DNA of 64,000 bases from Hydra vulgaris (lineage: Eukaryota; Cnidaria; Hydrozoa; Anthoathecata; Hydridae). Location: NCBI RefSeq assembly GCF_038396675.1, contig NC_088922.1:69772501-69836500 (forward strand), in the 5' to 3' direction. A program made the position numbers and the translations under genes. The notes under the pieces were generated by a model. The model ran no database searches. It was not told where the DNA came from and saw nothing but the letters and a program-made list of their open reading frames with translations. How positions within the stretch are numbered: the stretch's first letter is position 1; every line of letters begins with the position of its first letter. This document shows, piece after piece, positions 50,702 to 63,296 of the stretch.

Positions 50702-52213
50702 GGCCGGTTCAAAAAAAAACTTTTTTCAAAACAGTCTGCTGCACTTTACTAAATGTGTTTTATATAATACAAAAACACTAGATTTAAAATTTTTTTGAAT
50801 AAAAAATATTTTTAGGGGTGCCTCAAGACCCTTAAAAATTTGACAGGTCTATAATATGGTAATTGGTGCCCTGAATATTTTCAAACTTAATATCCATCTT
50901 GTTCTACTGTTCATGTATAAAACAAAATATGGACTGTCCCCCAAAATATTTGAAACTTATTTTAAAGTAATACACCATAAACATGCTACAAGATTTTCCG
51001 CTAACAACTTTGTTATACCAAAATCTTATTCTAAACAAGTTTCTTATTCAATTCAGAATCGCGGACCACTTTTGTGGAAAAGATTTCCAAACATTGTTTC
51101 CGGAAAAAAAAAAATCTCTTCATCAGTTTAAAACTGATTCAAAACAGTTTTTTTTAAACGCAGATTTTGATTTATATTATTATAAGTCTTTCTTTTAAAA
51201 AAAGATCAGATATATAATTTAAAAACTGAAAAACAAGTTAATTATTCGTATTTTCGTAATTATTCGAAAGAAAAAAAAGAAAAAAAAAAGGTTAAAATTT
51301 TTTGACAATAATCATTATCAAAAATCACATTTTCTCGCTTTTTATTTTATTTTTTGTGCGTATTTATATATATAAAGTTATTATATACTCACTTTTACTT
51401 TTACCTAATCTAGTTATGATATTTTACTTTTTCTTTTATATATTTTACTTAAAATATATATAAAGTTTTATATATTAACTCTTACTTTTACTCAATCTAT
51501 TTATGATATTATGTATTAAACGATATTTTACTTTATTTATTATATATCTTTTGTAAACATTCATTTAATTTTTCTTTTAAGTTATATATTCTTGAAGCAA
51601 CTTTGTAAAAATTATAAATTGTAACACGGTGCTTGGCAATAAGGCAAATTATGCCTTCTTCATGCTCCGGCCATTAACTTAATTGTAAATTTATGGAAAC
51701 TGTCAAATTTGTTAAACGGCAAAATAAAATAAAATAATAAAAATAAAAAATAAAAATATTTTGAAAAAAAAAGTTTTTCTAAAATATATCAACCTGGTAC
51801 TCAAAAGAAGTGAAATTATATAAAAACTTCAAAAATAATCATCAATTTACATAAAAATATTTTCTTCAGATATAATTGCCTAAAAACTATTGTTTTTGAG
51901 ATGAAAATAAAAAAGTCAATATTTTTAAGTTTTTTGAAATTATTTTTTTAAACATGTTTTTTATGTAAATTGATTATTATTTTTGAAGTTTTTACATATT
52001 TTCACTTCTTTTGAGTATCAGGTTGACATACTTTAGAAAAACTTTTTTTTTCAAAATATTAGGGACCTGTCAAATTTTTAAGGGTCTTGAGGCACCCCTA
52101 AAAATATTTTTTATTCAAAAAAAATGTTAGACCTAGTGTTTTTGTATTATATAGAACACATTTACTTAAGTGCAGCAGACTATTTTAAAAAAAGTTGTTT
52201 TTTGAACCAGCCT
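50702..52213. mobile_element. Long inverted-repeat element, left arm split by a LINE end
   Basis: The right arm (about 51953-52213) is continuous. It matches, inverted, 50702-50850 and 51747-51863. Shared landmarks are GGCCGGTTCAAAAAA / TTTTTTGAACCAGCC, GTCTGCTGCACTTTACTAAA, GGGTGCCTCAAGACCCTTAA and ACTCAAAAGAAGTGAAA. ACATACAT lies outside both ends and may be an 8-bp target duplication (hAT-like, inference). The arms are about 265 bp without the inserted LINE segment. No transposase is present. Confidence 0.8.
50851..51746 (+). mobile_element. LINE 3' end inserted into the inverted-repeat element
   Basis: The + strand at 50856-51131 encodes the LINE C-terminal region with LLFMYKTKYGLSPKIFETYF, HATRFSANNFVIPKSYSK and SIQNRGPLLWKRFP, continuing in another frame to about 51198. 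A 3' UTR follows, containing GGCAATAAGGCAAATTATGC and a terminal (AAAAT)n tract at about 51719-51746. The tract abuts the resumed inverted-repeat arm. Confidence 0.8.
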
Positions 52214-55200
52214 TACATACATAATAGTAACCACCCTAATACATAATAGTAAATATATAACAAGTTAAATAAATACATATCAAAACGAGTTAAAAATACA
52301 AAAAAATGTTTTTACTGGTTAGATTTAACAAATATTGTTTCACTATTTTTTTAAAAGCTTTAATTGTGGTAATTGATTTTATGTTATAATTCAGGATCGA
52401 GTTCCACAGACGTGGACCACGACATGAGTATTCCAATTTTTTAAATGTTGTTGATGGAATGTAAAAATTGTTAATAGAATGTCTTGTTAAGTATCGGTGA
52501 TTAACTAAAGTTAAATGTGGCTGAAAGTATGACGGTAGCATTTTATTGTGAAGTTTAAACATAAACAATAAATTTTGATAAATATTTAGTTCGTATGCAT
52601 TAAAGCATTGTTTTCTTTTAGTAAAGGTTTGGCGTATGCATATCTATTAGCATTAAAAATCAACCGAGTCGCTTGTTTTTGTTTGCTATAAATTTTTTTT
52701 AATGAGGACGACTGATTACTTGCCTAAGCTATATTACTGTAACTAATATTGCTATGGATAAATGAAAAATATAAATTTTTTAGGTACATATACTTCAAAA
52801 GGTACCTCGTTTTAAATATGATTTCCAAAGTTGAAGAGATTTTGTTTTCTATTAACTTAGTATAATTTTTCCAATTTAAATGTTCGTCAAATAATATGCC
52901 TAAAGTTTTCATTAAATGGACTTTTTTTATTTTAATATTGCGTATAAATAAATCTGGAAGTTTAAGGAGTAAGATATCAGATTTAGAGGGTTTTGTGAAT
53001 AAAATATATCTTGTTTTATCATTATTTAAGGAAAATTTATTAGCTTTAAGACTGTCGTTGAGATTTACTAGTTCAGTGTTAACAGTAGAAAAAATGTACT
53101 TTAAATTGTTACCAGAAAAGAAAATAATAGTATCATCCGCAAAGAGAATAAAATTTTGGAATTTGAAGGATAATTAGATATCATTTATATATATGAGAAA
53201 TACCAGAGGACTAAATGTTGAGCCTTGGGGGAAACCATAGTTAATAATTTCTAACTGTGTGCTGGTTTAGTCATACACATTATTTAAAATTCAGAAGATA
53301 AGACTATAGCGATTTTAAATTCGAATTCAAAATTCCGTAGTTTTGCAATTTATAGACAAGGATTTCATGATCGACAGTGTCGAATGCCTTCGATAGATTT
53401 ACAAAAACTCTAAGTGTTTAGTTGTTGTCATCAAATGACAACAACTAAAATACTGTTAGTCAAATCAACTATTGCATGCTCAGTGCAATGATTTTTTTTA
53501 AATGCAAATGATTTATGATAAATAAATATATATTTTTTTAAGGTAATTGTATATTCTATTGCACATTATTGCACACTATTACACGCTGAAGATGCTTTGA
53601 AAAACAGAAGAGTATTGAGGTAGGCCTGTAGTTTGTTACTATTGATTCGTCGCCATTTTTTTTTTAATCATTTAAATTGAAATTATTTTTGCAAATTTTT
53701 ATTGATCAGGAAAGACTCCATTTTTTAAGGAAAGATTAAATATAATGAAAGGTAGTGATTCTATAATATCATAAACTGCTTTTACAACATTAGCACTAAC
53801 ATCATCAAGACGTGCGCTTTTATTCGTTTAAAGCGTGTTAAAAGCTAAACGAAGCTCATCAATAGAAAGTTCAGAATCTTCCATTACAAAATAAGATTTT
53901 TTCAAAAAAGACTTGAATAATCTGTTCCCAAAGTTTATAAAAAAATTATTCAGTTTCTTAGCAATTTTTTTCTTATCAAAAATTTTACCATTATCCTCAG
54001 TTTGATGTCGGTTGGGGATGTTGTTAAAACTAGTTTTTTTTTCCCCAATTATTTTTTTTTATTATAGTCCAAGTTTTTTTAAGATTTCCTAATGCTTTAT
54101 ACAGTAAACTAGAATAGAAAATTTTTTTGATTGCTTTTTTATTTTTACAAAATATTTCTTGTAATTTTTATATTTCGTTTCGTTAAAAAAGGTTGGTTTT
54201 TAAAAAAAATTTCGTAAAGCTTTTCTTTTTTCTTTGAAGATTTTAAAAGTCCTTTCGTCATCCAGGTTTGTTTTATTGTTTAGTAAATACGCGGATAAAA
54301 AAATAATATGCTTCACTTGCATCATTACAATCGTTTAATAGTTCCCAATTGATTTTCTGCAAAAGTTTCGAAAATGTGAAATTGAGTCATCGGTAATTTG
54401 ACTTATATATACTGTTTAAGGTTTTTTTGATTATACAGCTTTCGGTATTTGTTGTTAAAAGAATGGGGAAATGGTCACTAATATTTATTTTTATGATACT
54501 AGTCTTTATTTTCGAGTTCCTGAAGTTATTAGTAATAATATTGTCTATGACAGATGATGTTTTATGAGTAACACGCGTTGGTTTGTTGATCGCGGGAAAA
54601 GCACTAAACTGTGAAAGAATATTTATAAAGCTTTTAACATTATTATCATTGTTAAAATTCATTAGATTTAAATTAAAATCTCCTAATAAGTAATAATTTT
54701 TTTTGTAGTTTTAATTAATACTTCCTGTAAGAGGCTTTCAAACTGTTTATAATTGCCGTTAGGTGGTCGATATACAGCTGTTACATTCGCATTTTTTTCT
54801 TTTAAATTATTTCTATTGATAATGATTCGCAGTGTGAGTTGTTAACTTTAGTTATCAATTATTTTGTATGTAAAAGAGTTGTGAATAAATATGCATACGC
54901 CTCCACCAATACCATTATCCCTTGGTTTGTGAACGGATTTATAATCTGGTAATTGAAAATTAGCATTAATTATATATTCACTTTGACACTAAATTTCAGT
55001 AAGAGAATTTAAAACTTATGTTATTTAGCATCAATTTTAGGTTATCAACGTTTTTGTTCATGCTTCTAATGTTAATACTTTACATGTTTGCTAATGACAT
55101 TTAAAAAAAATTTGTAACCTCTTGGACATTCAAATAATTTGTTTCAATGCAAGTATTGTCGAAAAAGTTTGTTATGAAAAATTTTTTTAGTAAAATATTG

Positions 55201-55386
55201 TGTGTTTTCGCTAGAAGAAATATTTAAACTGTTTAATTTATTAGTTACCGCCATTGAAATATACCATTTGCCAAAATTGAAATATGGAGTTTTGCTTCAT
55301 TTATATATATAATTATAAATAAAAAATAAAATTCCTCATTTAACTTTTGAATTAAACTCTCTCACTATTAACCATCGTACTCGTAA

Positions 55387-56412
55387 TTAGTATGATAAGT
55401 TAATAGTGAGGGCATATTTTCCACCTTCACGCTCAATCTTCATCTTTTCACTTAATTCGAGTCTTATTTTGTTTGTTTCATAAGAAAAATCTTCATTAAT
55501 AAAAATACCTGTACCTTTCAGCATCTTTGCGTTTTTCAAAATTTTTTCTTTGTCTTTATAGTTCAGCAATTTAATGATTGTTCTGGGTTTATTCTCTATT
55601 TTCTCTACGTTAAAGCGTCTTTCAATAATTACGTTACTTATTTTTAACTGATTATTAAATATTTTTTGAATTATTTTTCAGTTTGATCCCATGTTTTTTT
55701 TTCATTTTTTCGTACACCGTCAATTCTAATATTATTTCTTCTATTCTTATCTTCTTATTTTCTCATTATTTCTTTTACATCGTTTAACTTGCTTCGTTCT
55801 GCATGTTTTTAACTGTACTGTCTGATTTAAAACTGTAGTAATTTCCGAATTCATAAACTTTTTAAGTTCTTTTTCGAAGTTTATAATTTTTTCATTAATA
55901 TTTCATTAGTATCTTGAGTAAATTCGATACTTTTTTGTAAATCATCATTTTGTTGCTGCATGCCTTGTTGCTTTTTTTTGACTTATGAAATACGGTTTGT
56001 TATATGAGCCCCTGAGATGCATAGTGGTATAAGTCACTCATATCTAGTTTGGTATAAGTCTGACTAAAATCACTATGGCTGTGAACAAAAACAGCTGTTT
56101 AGTGAGGACCATAACAAAAAACAGTTCCAGCATCATTATTGATATCAATAGACTTATACCACTCTGCCATGTAATAGAATAAACAAAATGCTAACCATTG
56201 GTGGCAATAACTCAAAATATTGAAAAAAGTGACTTATACCACTATGCAACTCATGGGCTCATATTTTCTATTGTCAATAGTATTGATTGTAGAACTTTGT
56301 GCCTTTTGTCGTTTTGAATCGAAGCATTTCCTGATATTATCTTTAAAAACGATTTTTCTTGCGCTTTGAACTTTTCCTCCATTATAACTTCAATTTCCTT
56401 TTTACGTTCCAT
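55387..56412 (-). pseudogene. LINE ORF1, split by a MITE
   Basis: Starts at 56412 with a charged, coiled-coil-like N-terminus (KKEIEVIMEEKFKAQEKSFL). Removal of 56005-56261 joins ...TIDNRK to NKPYF..., restoring continuity. The C-terminal part (55569-55387) has LKGTGIFINEDFSYETNKIR and GGKYALTINL, as in L1-type ORF1 C-terminal domains. Frameshifts occur near 55590-55990. Confidence 0.7.
56005..56261. mobile_element. 257-bp MITE with TA target duplication, inside LINE ORF1
   Basis: TA (56003-56004) then TGAGCCCCTGAGATGCATAG TGGTATAAGTCACT; inverted at the right end (AGTGACTTATACCACTATGC AACTCATGGGCTCA), then TA (56262-56263). The motif GACTTATACCACT also occurs internally. Tc1/mariner-type by its TA duplication. 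It is younger than the LINE it interrupts. Confidence 0.85.
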
Positions 56413-56521
56413 TTAATAGTTTATGCGTTAAGTATTTTTAGATGATTACTTCTTACTAATTTAATTAACAACAAATTTCTTATTTTTTTTAAATTTTTTT
56501 TTATATCTGTAAAAATACGCT

Positions 56522-57015
56522 GGGACATGTTGTATGTCCCAAATAAAACATAGGTAGTTACGGTCAGGGAATTTGAAACTGGGCTTATTTAGTCTTCAGA
56601 AGTGGTCATTACTGCTCAGGTGATTATTTTAGGGGTGGTTAAGAGGAGAGGCGATTCTACAAATAAAATGAAGGGGGGGGGGGATGTGAATCCCTAAAAA
56701 GTGCCAACTGGTTACTTAAAAAAAAAAGGTCCTCAAAACGAAAATTTACCCGACTGAATTGTGTTAAATACCCGACTAGTTGACTAAATTCGTTAAAAAA
56801 CCGACTATAACTTAAAAATCACCTTCTTTAATGGGGGGAGGGGGGTGAACCAAATTTGCCTATGGTCAAGAGTGGTCCTGGAACATTCCGATGGTTTTTC
56901 AATTAGATTGTACATGTTGTATGTCTAAATATAGGTAATTATCAGGAAAATCAAATCTGGTCATATGGAGTCTCCAGAAGTGGCTCTGATTGCACAGGTA
57001 GGTGTAGTCATGGGT
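56522..57015. repeat. Two diverged direct repeats about 385 bp apart
   Basis: The block at 56522-56640 (GGACATGTTGTATGTCCCAA, TAGGTAGTTA, TCTTCAGAAGTGGTC) recurs at about 56908-57015 (ACATGTTGTATGTCTAAATA, TAGGTAATTA, TCTCCAGAAGTGGCTC). Between them lie G-runs (56675-56685 and 56832-56848). These may be terminal repeats or two copies of one repeat. Confidence 0.65.
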
Positions 57016-57120
57016 TGTCAAGGCATTTTCGAGATTTTTATTTACTTTATGTACCTAATTTCTTTTATATTGTGAATATAAACAAATAACATTTAATAAA
57101 ATTGAACGTCAATAACATGT

Positions 57121-58539
<1,419 letters not shown>

Positions 58540-58770
58540 CAATTAACAGCCAAAGATGTTTTACTATTTGTATACTATTAAGTTTTGTACATCTCCAAAA
58601 TTTTCGAATATAATTCAAAAAATTGTAAATATGCAGAGTTAACGCTCCAAAAAATTTTAACTCAACTAAAAGTTGCGAACTGATTAAGGTGAAGGGTTTA
58701 GTATCACATTAGATTAATGGACATCTGAAAAAATCGTTGTTATAAGAATGTAAATAAACATGTCTTCGAC
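58540..58770 (+). mobile_element. Possible hAT transposase relic
   Basis: The + strand near 58705-58740 reads ITLD*WTSEKI, close to the hAT signature T-x-D-x-W-T-S, with a stop inside. Upstream frames are broken. The evidence is a single motif. Confidence 0.3.
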
Positions 58771-58781
58771 AATTTTTGAAA

Positions 58782-58820
58782 TTTTGGTCCGGCTAGAATT
58801 CAATTCTAGCCGGACCAAAA
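58782..58820. repeat. Perfect 19-bp palindrome, 1-nt centre
   Basis: Arms 58782-58800 and 58802-58820 (TTTTGGTCCGGCTAGAATT and its complement) around C58801. It is GC-rich for this region. Confidence 0.95.
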
Positions 58821-59767
58821 AAAAGTGGGAAATTAATTAGTACATATCATTAATCAAGTTAAGTGCACGGCATTTAATTGGCAATTATCAAGGTTTTTTA
58901 ATTAGTTATAATTAATCAGACTATTTATCAAAAAGTGTAAGAAAAAAGGAAAAATTAACTAATCTAGAACTATAATATTTTATAGACAATGAGAGAGATT
59001 ATAATGGTGGTCATTATCTGAAAGAACATTAATCTGATTATTAGACATAGGTCCACTAATAAAAGAAGTTGAAAAAATATTTTTTGTTCATAATATTGTG
59101 CGATTGAGAATAATTATTAAAAATGTGCAAAATTACCGGTAATTTACCAATAACCTGTTAAAGGATTTTATTTTGCCGAATTGCCAGTAATGGAAAAAAT
59201 TATAACTGCTCTAAAAAGTGATCTTTAATGGGCTCATTTAGAGAATATACTTGTCACACTTCTTTGTTCAGATAACTCAGAACAGAGGTTATCTGCAGTC
59301 AACCTAAAGTTGGCAATCAGGCAAAAACATGGCTCTACTGATGTGAGGCCTTTAAAAGTTCTGCAAACAATAAACCTTGGTGCTTCAGACATTATTACAT
59401 ACCCAAAGTTAAGTGAGAACAAATAAATTAGTTACTGAGGTTAATATAAAAGGGATGGCAATAATGCATTTGTTGAAATAGAAAAAAAAGACCAGTGCTA
59501 AAAAACACTATATTGTGAAATGTTTAAATATAGCTTTCACTTGTTTTCATACAAAATGACTTTATATTTAGTAGCAACACTTTTTGATTAATAATTTGGT
59601 ATTATTTGGCTTTTATCACTCAATCTATCACTTGCTTGTTTTGTTTTCAAGTCGTTTTTTTTTTTAATTTTTTTTTCTTCTTTAGATATCCCATATAAAT
59701 ATACATTTATTATCGTGAAAAAAGAGAGCATATATACAAAATTATTGTGTATCAGATTGATAAAAAT
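58821..59767. other. Intergenic, no gene
   Basis: No recognisable gene. A minus-strand 62-codon open stretch at 59234-59422 has no family motif. Confidence 0.4.
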
Positions 59768-59837
59768 ACATTAATATAATATTAATACATTAATATAATA
59801 TTAATACATTAATATAATATTAATACATTAATATAAT
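59768..59837. repeat. 19-bp tandem repeat, about 3.7 copies
   Basis: The unit ACATTAATATAATATTAAT is repeated head to tail. Confidence 0.9.
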
Positions 59838-59920
59838 AATTTGGCAAACTTTAATATAAATTTTGCTATAATAACTATTATATAAATTTACTTTTATAAA
59901 CTTTAATACCTAAAATTTTA

Positions 59921-60016
59921 GCGTCACGGTAAGGAAGGAGACGTGAACTTCCTGGTTAAATGCACTTCCGCGGTGCTCTGTGACAAGACCGTTAGGTCTT
60001 CTTGGGGCACCTAAAT

Positions 60017-60061
<45 letters not shown>

Positions 60062-60088
60062 AACAACAACAACAACAACAACAACAAA
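59921..60088 (+). mobile_element. SINE 3' half with (AAC)n tail
   Basis: GTGAACTTCCTGGTTAAATG, CACTTCCGCGGTGCTCTGTG and CTTCTTGGGGCACCT match the SINE body at 44920-44990. They run into about 70 bp of AAC repeats (60016-60088). The tRNA-like head is missing. Confidence 0.7.
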
Positions 60089-60304
60089 AGGAAATCAAAG
60101 AAAATTCAGCATTTTTGGGTATAAAACTCCAAAAAAAATCTTTTCGCAGATTTAAAAAAAGCCTTTTTATTTATATAAATTTAACTGTAATTTCCCGGTA
60201 GCTAAACGTTTACACTTTACAAAAATATAATCAGAATTGAATCCCCCATACCAAAATACATTGGAATCCAAGCGTGCTAGTTAATATTTTTAAAATTTAA
60301 TTTA

Positions 60305-60475
60305 TGACTCAAATATGAAATTACTCGATTTATAGGTTCATAACCCATAGATTCACAACCCTGACTTCATATTCATAGGTTCATAACCCATAGATTCATA
60401 ACCCTGACTCAAATATGAAATTACTCGATTCATAGGTTCATAACCATAGATTCATAACCCTGACAGCATTTCATC
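60305..60475. repeat. Nested tandem repeat around CATAGGTTCATAACCCATAG
   Basis: GACTCAAATATGAAATTACT and TTCATAGGTTCATAACCC / ATAGATTCATAACCCTGAC alternate over two to three irregular copies. Confidence 0.8.
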
Positions 60476-61159
60476 GTTTAAACAACAAACTAAAATGCAT
60501 CCCCTTAATTCATGACATATATATTATAGTCTACAGTATTTGTTTTCAGATTTTTTTGTATTTTTTCTTTTTATTTATCTTTGATTTTTTTTCTTCTTAT
60601 GTGTTTTAATTTTATTATTATTATTTTTTTGTGTGTTTTCAATTTTTTACACACACAAAAAAAAAGAAAATGAGTTCTGCTTTATTAAATTTTTATTTTT
60701 CTTTAAAAATTAAAGTGTTTTTTTATTTTTATTTCAATTTCAATTTCAAAGGGGCTTTATGAAAAGGTTGTGATGATAAACGCATCATCCTTACCTTCTT
60801 TGAGTTCCTGACTGATTATAACAGTATATATATTATAAATTAAAAAGATTAAAAACATTTTTTATAAAGATTTTTTATGTTTACGATGTTAATTATTTTA
60901 TATGAAAAATTGTAATATTGTTTAATCAGCGAAATAAAAGTTAAATAATAATAAAATGACTTTGTATTGCGAATTCGGACGTGCAGACTTTATATGCGGG
61001 GTTGATAAGCAGGATAATGTTTTGATTATTAGAATACTTTTTGTCAATTCTTATATTGGTAATCTCGCAGCAAATTGTAAAGCTCTACTCTGAAATATCA
61101 TCGAAATTTATTAATGCATACATTTTTTAACGTTTAGTCGTGTTCTTGAACCTTAAAGT
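60476..61159. other. Upstream region of the carrier gene
   Basis: AT-rich with T-runs (60545-60620). A TTTTTTAACGTTTAG sequence ends at 61137, 22 bp before the start codon. It could be a 3' splice site for a 5' UTR intron or a spliced leader. No TATA assignment is made. Confidence 0.35.
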
Positions 61160-62161
61160 ATGACTTATGCCACTGATAAAAGCAAAGTTCAAGATCAACC
61201 TTTCCCTCTTCCTTTAAGTAATGATACAAGTACAAAGTCAGTTGCTAAAGTAATTGAAAAAAAGTTTTCAAAAAGAGATGTTATAACTTCTTTATTTGCA
61301 GGGGCATGTGCTGGTGCTCTTGCTAAAACAGTGATAGCTCCATTAGATAGAACAAAAATAATGTTTCAGGTCTCAAAAACGCCCTTTACTTATGCAAAAG
61401 CTATTGAAAATCTTTCTAAGAGTTATACTCAGTACGGGCTACGTAGTTGGTGGAGGGGTAACAGTGCAATGATGGCTCGTGTTATTCCCTATGCTGCTAT
61501 TCAATTTACTGCACATGAGGAAATTAAAAGATTATTAGGAAGTGTAAACCATGAAACTCTGCCTCCACTAAAGAGGCTATTAGCAGGATCAATGGCTGGA
61601 GCAACAGCTGTAATTTTAACTTATCCTCTTGATATGGTTCGTGCAAGAATGGCTGTATCAAATTTTTCCAAATACAAAAGCCTCAGACACACGTTTGTAA
61701 CAATTTATAAAGAAGAAGGAATTCGAACTTTTTATAATGGTTTTATACCAACTGTTATTGGTATTTTGCCTTATGCTGGTGTTTCATTTTTTGTTTATGA
61801 ATCGCTAAAGAAACATTACTATAATAATAATAACCATGAAATTTTAATTATCAATAGATTGCTATTTGGTGCTATTGCTGGAGCTTGTGGCCAAACAGTG
61901 ACCTATCCGATGGATATTGTTAGAAGAAGAATGCAGATAGATGGAATTGATGGAAAAGGTTACATATATAAAAATATATTTTGGACACTGTCTTATGTTT
62001 TAAAAACTGAAGGTTTTATTAAAGGTTTCTATAAGGGTTTAAGTATCAATTGGATAAAAGGACCTATTGCAGTTGGTATTAGTTTTGCAACCTATGATAC
62101 AACAAAGTTGTTTATTAATATAATAATAAATGAAGCAAAGGAAATAAAGGAGTTTATATAA
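61160..62161 (+). CDS. SLC25A42: Mitochondrial coenzyme A carrier, SLC25A42-like
   Basis: A 333-residue member of the mitochondrial carrier family: three repeats, each with the P-x-D/E-x-x-K/R signature, at PLDRTK (61-66), PLDMVR (156-161) and PMDIVR (250-255). Stretches such as WRGNSAMMARVIPYAAIQFT (98-117), YPLDMVRARMAV, GFIPTVIGILPYAGVSFFVY (194-213) and YKGLSINWIKGPIAVGISFA (291-310) point to SLC25A42, which exchanges CoA for adenine nucleotides across the inner mitochondrial membrane. The N-terminus before the first helix is about 40 residues and Ser/Lys-rich. An in-frame TAA at 61154-61156 fixes the start. The coding region has no intron in this window, unlike the vertebrate gene. Length is close to the vertebrate protein (about 318). 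It is intact. Confidence 0.95.
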   Translation: MTYATDKSKVQDQPFPLPLSNDTSTKSVAKVIEKKFSKRDVITSLFAGACAGALAKTVIAPLDRTKIMFQVSKTPFTYAKAIENLSKSYTQYGLRSWWRGNSAMMARVIPYAAIQFTAHEEIKRLLGSVNHETLPPLKRLLAGSMAGATAVILTYPLDMVRARMAVSNFSKYKSLRHTFVTIYKEEGIRTFYNGFIPTVIGILPYAGVSFFVYESLKKHYYNNNNHEILIINRLLFGAIAGACGQTVTYPMDIVRRRMQIDGIDGKGYIYKNIFWTLSYVLKTEGFIKGFYKGLSINWIKGPIAVGISFATYDTTKLFINIIINEAKEIKEFI

Positions 62162-63040
62162 ATATTAGTTTTATTTATTTTTGTTGCTGTTATTTTTTTT
62201 ACTGTAATTTTTAATGTGTTAAATATAAGCTTTACCTTATCATGTTTTGTTTAGTTTTTTGGTTGAGTCTCATTTTATGTACAGAAAACAAAAAAAGCAA
62301 AAACGAAACTAAGAATATTTAAAATTAAAAAGTGTTTTACAAAATGTTATTGTATAATTATGCAACATCATGAAAGCCAAAGGAAAATTTTTTTTTTATT
62401 AATAGTTAATTATAAAAAACTGACAAACTACAATCAACCATTCAATAAAAAAACATGATTTAAAAAGTATAACAAATTCATTAAAAGTTATATTTTTGTT
62501 TGTGATTGAATTTCTCCCAACTAACTTATATAAAGAACATGTAAATGAAGCTTCACTTGTTGCACTTTGTCTTCTTTTATTGCAACTCTTGTCTCAATAA
62601 AATGAAATAGATTTTTTAACTAAAAAAGCATGATGAAAACAAAGTGTAAAAGTACAGATAATATTATTTTGGTAGACTCTTTTTATATTTTAAGTTTTAA
62701 CGTTTTACAAAATTAATTCTTTTTTAAAATTTCTTAATTTGTGCAAACTCTTTTATTCAAAAAATACTTTTAAAACAAAAGAACTTTTTACTTACTTTTT
62801 AATACACAATATGCAAGTTACATTTTTAATTTAATTAGTTTGCATACCTGAAATACGAGTCAACCAATTTTTTTAATGTTTTTACTTCAAGAGGAATCAA
62901 ATTCTAATTGTCACATTCAATGCTTTTAGTTTTTTTTTATGTTTTATTATATTTTGTTTTAACTTTTATTCTTTCACTATTTTTATCAATTACTGTTATT
63001 ATTAGCAAATAAAACTTCAAGATTAAAAAAGAAGTTAAAA
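62162..63040. other. Intergenic region between SLC25A42 and NHLRC2
   Basis: 879 bp, AT-rich, no gene. AATAAA-type signals occur at about 62443 and 62596. A pyrimidine-rich stretch ending TTATTATTAG at 63005 could be a 3' splice site for the NHLRC2 leader. Confidence 0.4.
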
Positions 63041-63296
63041 ATGTTTAGTAAGATGAGTTTGAAGAGTATAGATTACTTAGGTGCTGTAAATGCAAATCCA
63101 GATGATTTCGAAAAATTGACTCAAGTGTTTTTAGAAGACATTGAGGTATGCAATATTAAGGTGCCAGAGTTTGATTTTGGTTTTCAATGGTTAAATGTAA
63201 AAGAAAAGTTACAGTTTAATAAAGATCTGAGAGGAAAGCTCTGTGTCCTAGATTTTTTCACTTATTGTTGTATTAATTGTATGCATATATTACCAG
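63041..63296 (+). CDS. NHLRC2: NHLRC2 first coding exon (partial gene)
   Basis: Eighty-five codons plus one base from ATG 63041 to a strong GTAAGT donor (63297). Residues 48-86 include FQWLNVKEKLQFNKDLRGK and VLDFFTYCCINCMHILP, the start of the thioredoxin-like domain with C-I-N-C at 77-80. This matches NHLRC2, a protein with an N-terminal thioredoxin-like fold followed by NHL repeats. The start could also be Met5 (63053). The rest of the gene lies beyond the right edge. Reading past the donor gives only a short run-on. Confidence 0.88.

Larger units (their letters stand above)
52290..56420 (-). mobile_element. Near-complete decayed LINE with ORF1 and ORF2
   Basis: On the minus strand, ORF1 starts MERKKEIEVIMEEKFKAQEK at 56412, is interrupted by a MITE (56005-56261), and continues to LKGTGIFINEDFSYETNKIR near 55500. 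ORF2 follows: endonuclease remnants including AFPAINKPTRVTHKTSSVID and ISDHFPILL (54662-54387), RT remnants around 53900-53000, KTLGILFDEHLNWKNY (52912-52850) and the C-terminal FMFKLHNKMLPSYFQPH to RGPRLWNS (52568-52290). It has many stops and frameshifts. The family is CR1/L2/I-like; I cannot separate these by eye. Confidence 0.85.

Noticed and set aside
59910..60098. Poly-Cys minus-strand frame
   Set aside because: Translation of the (AAC)n tail of a SINE.
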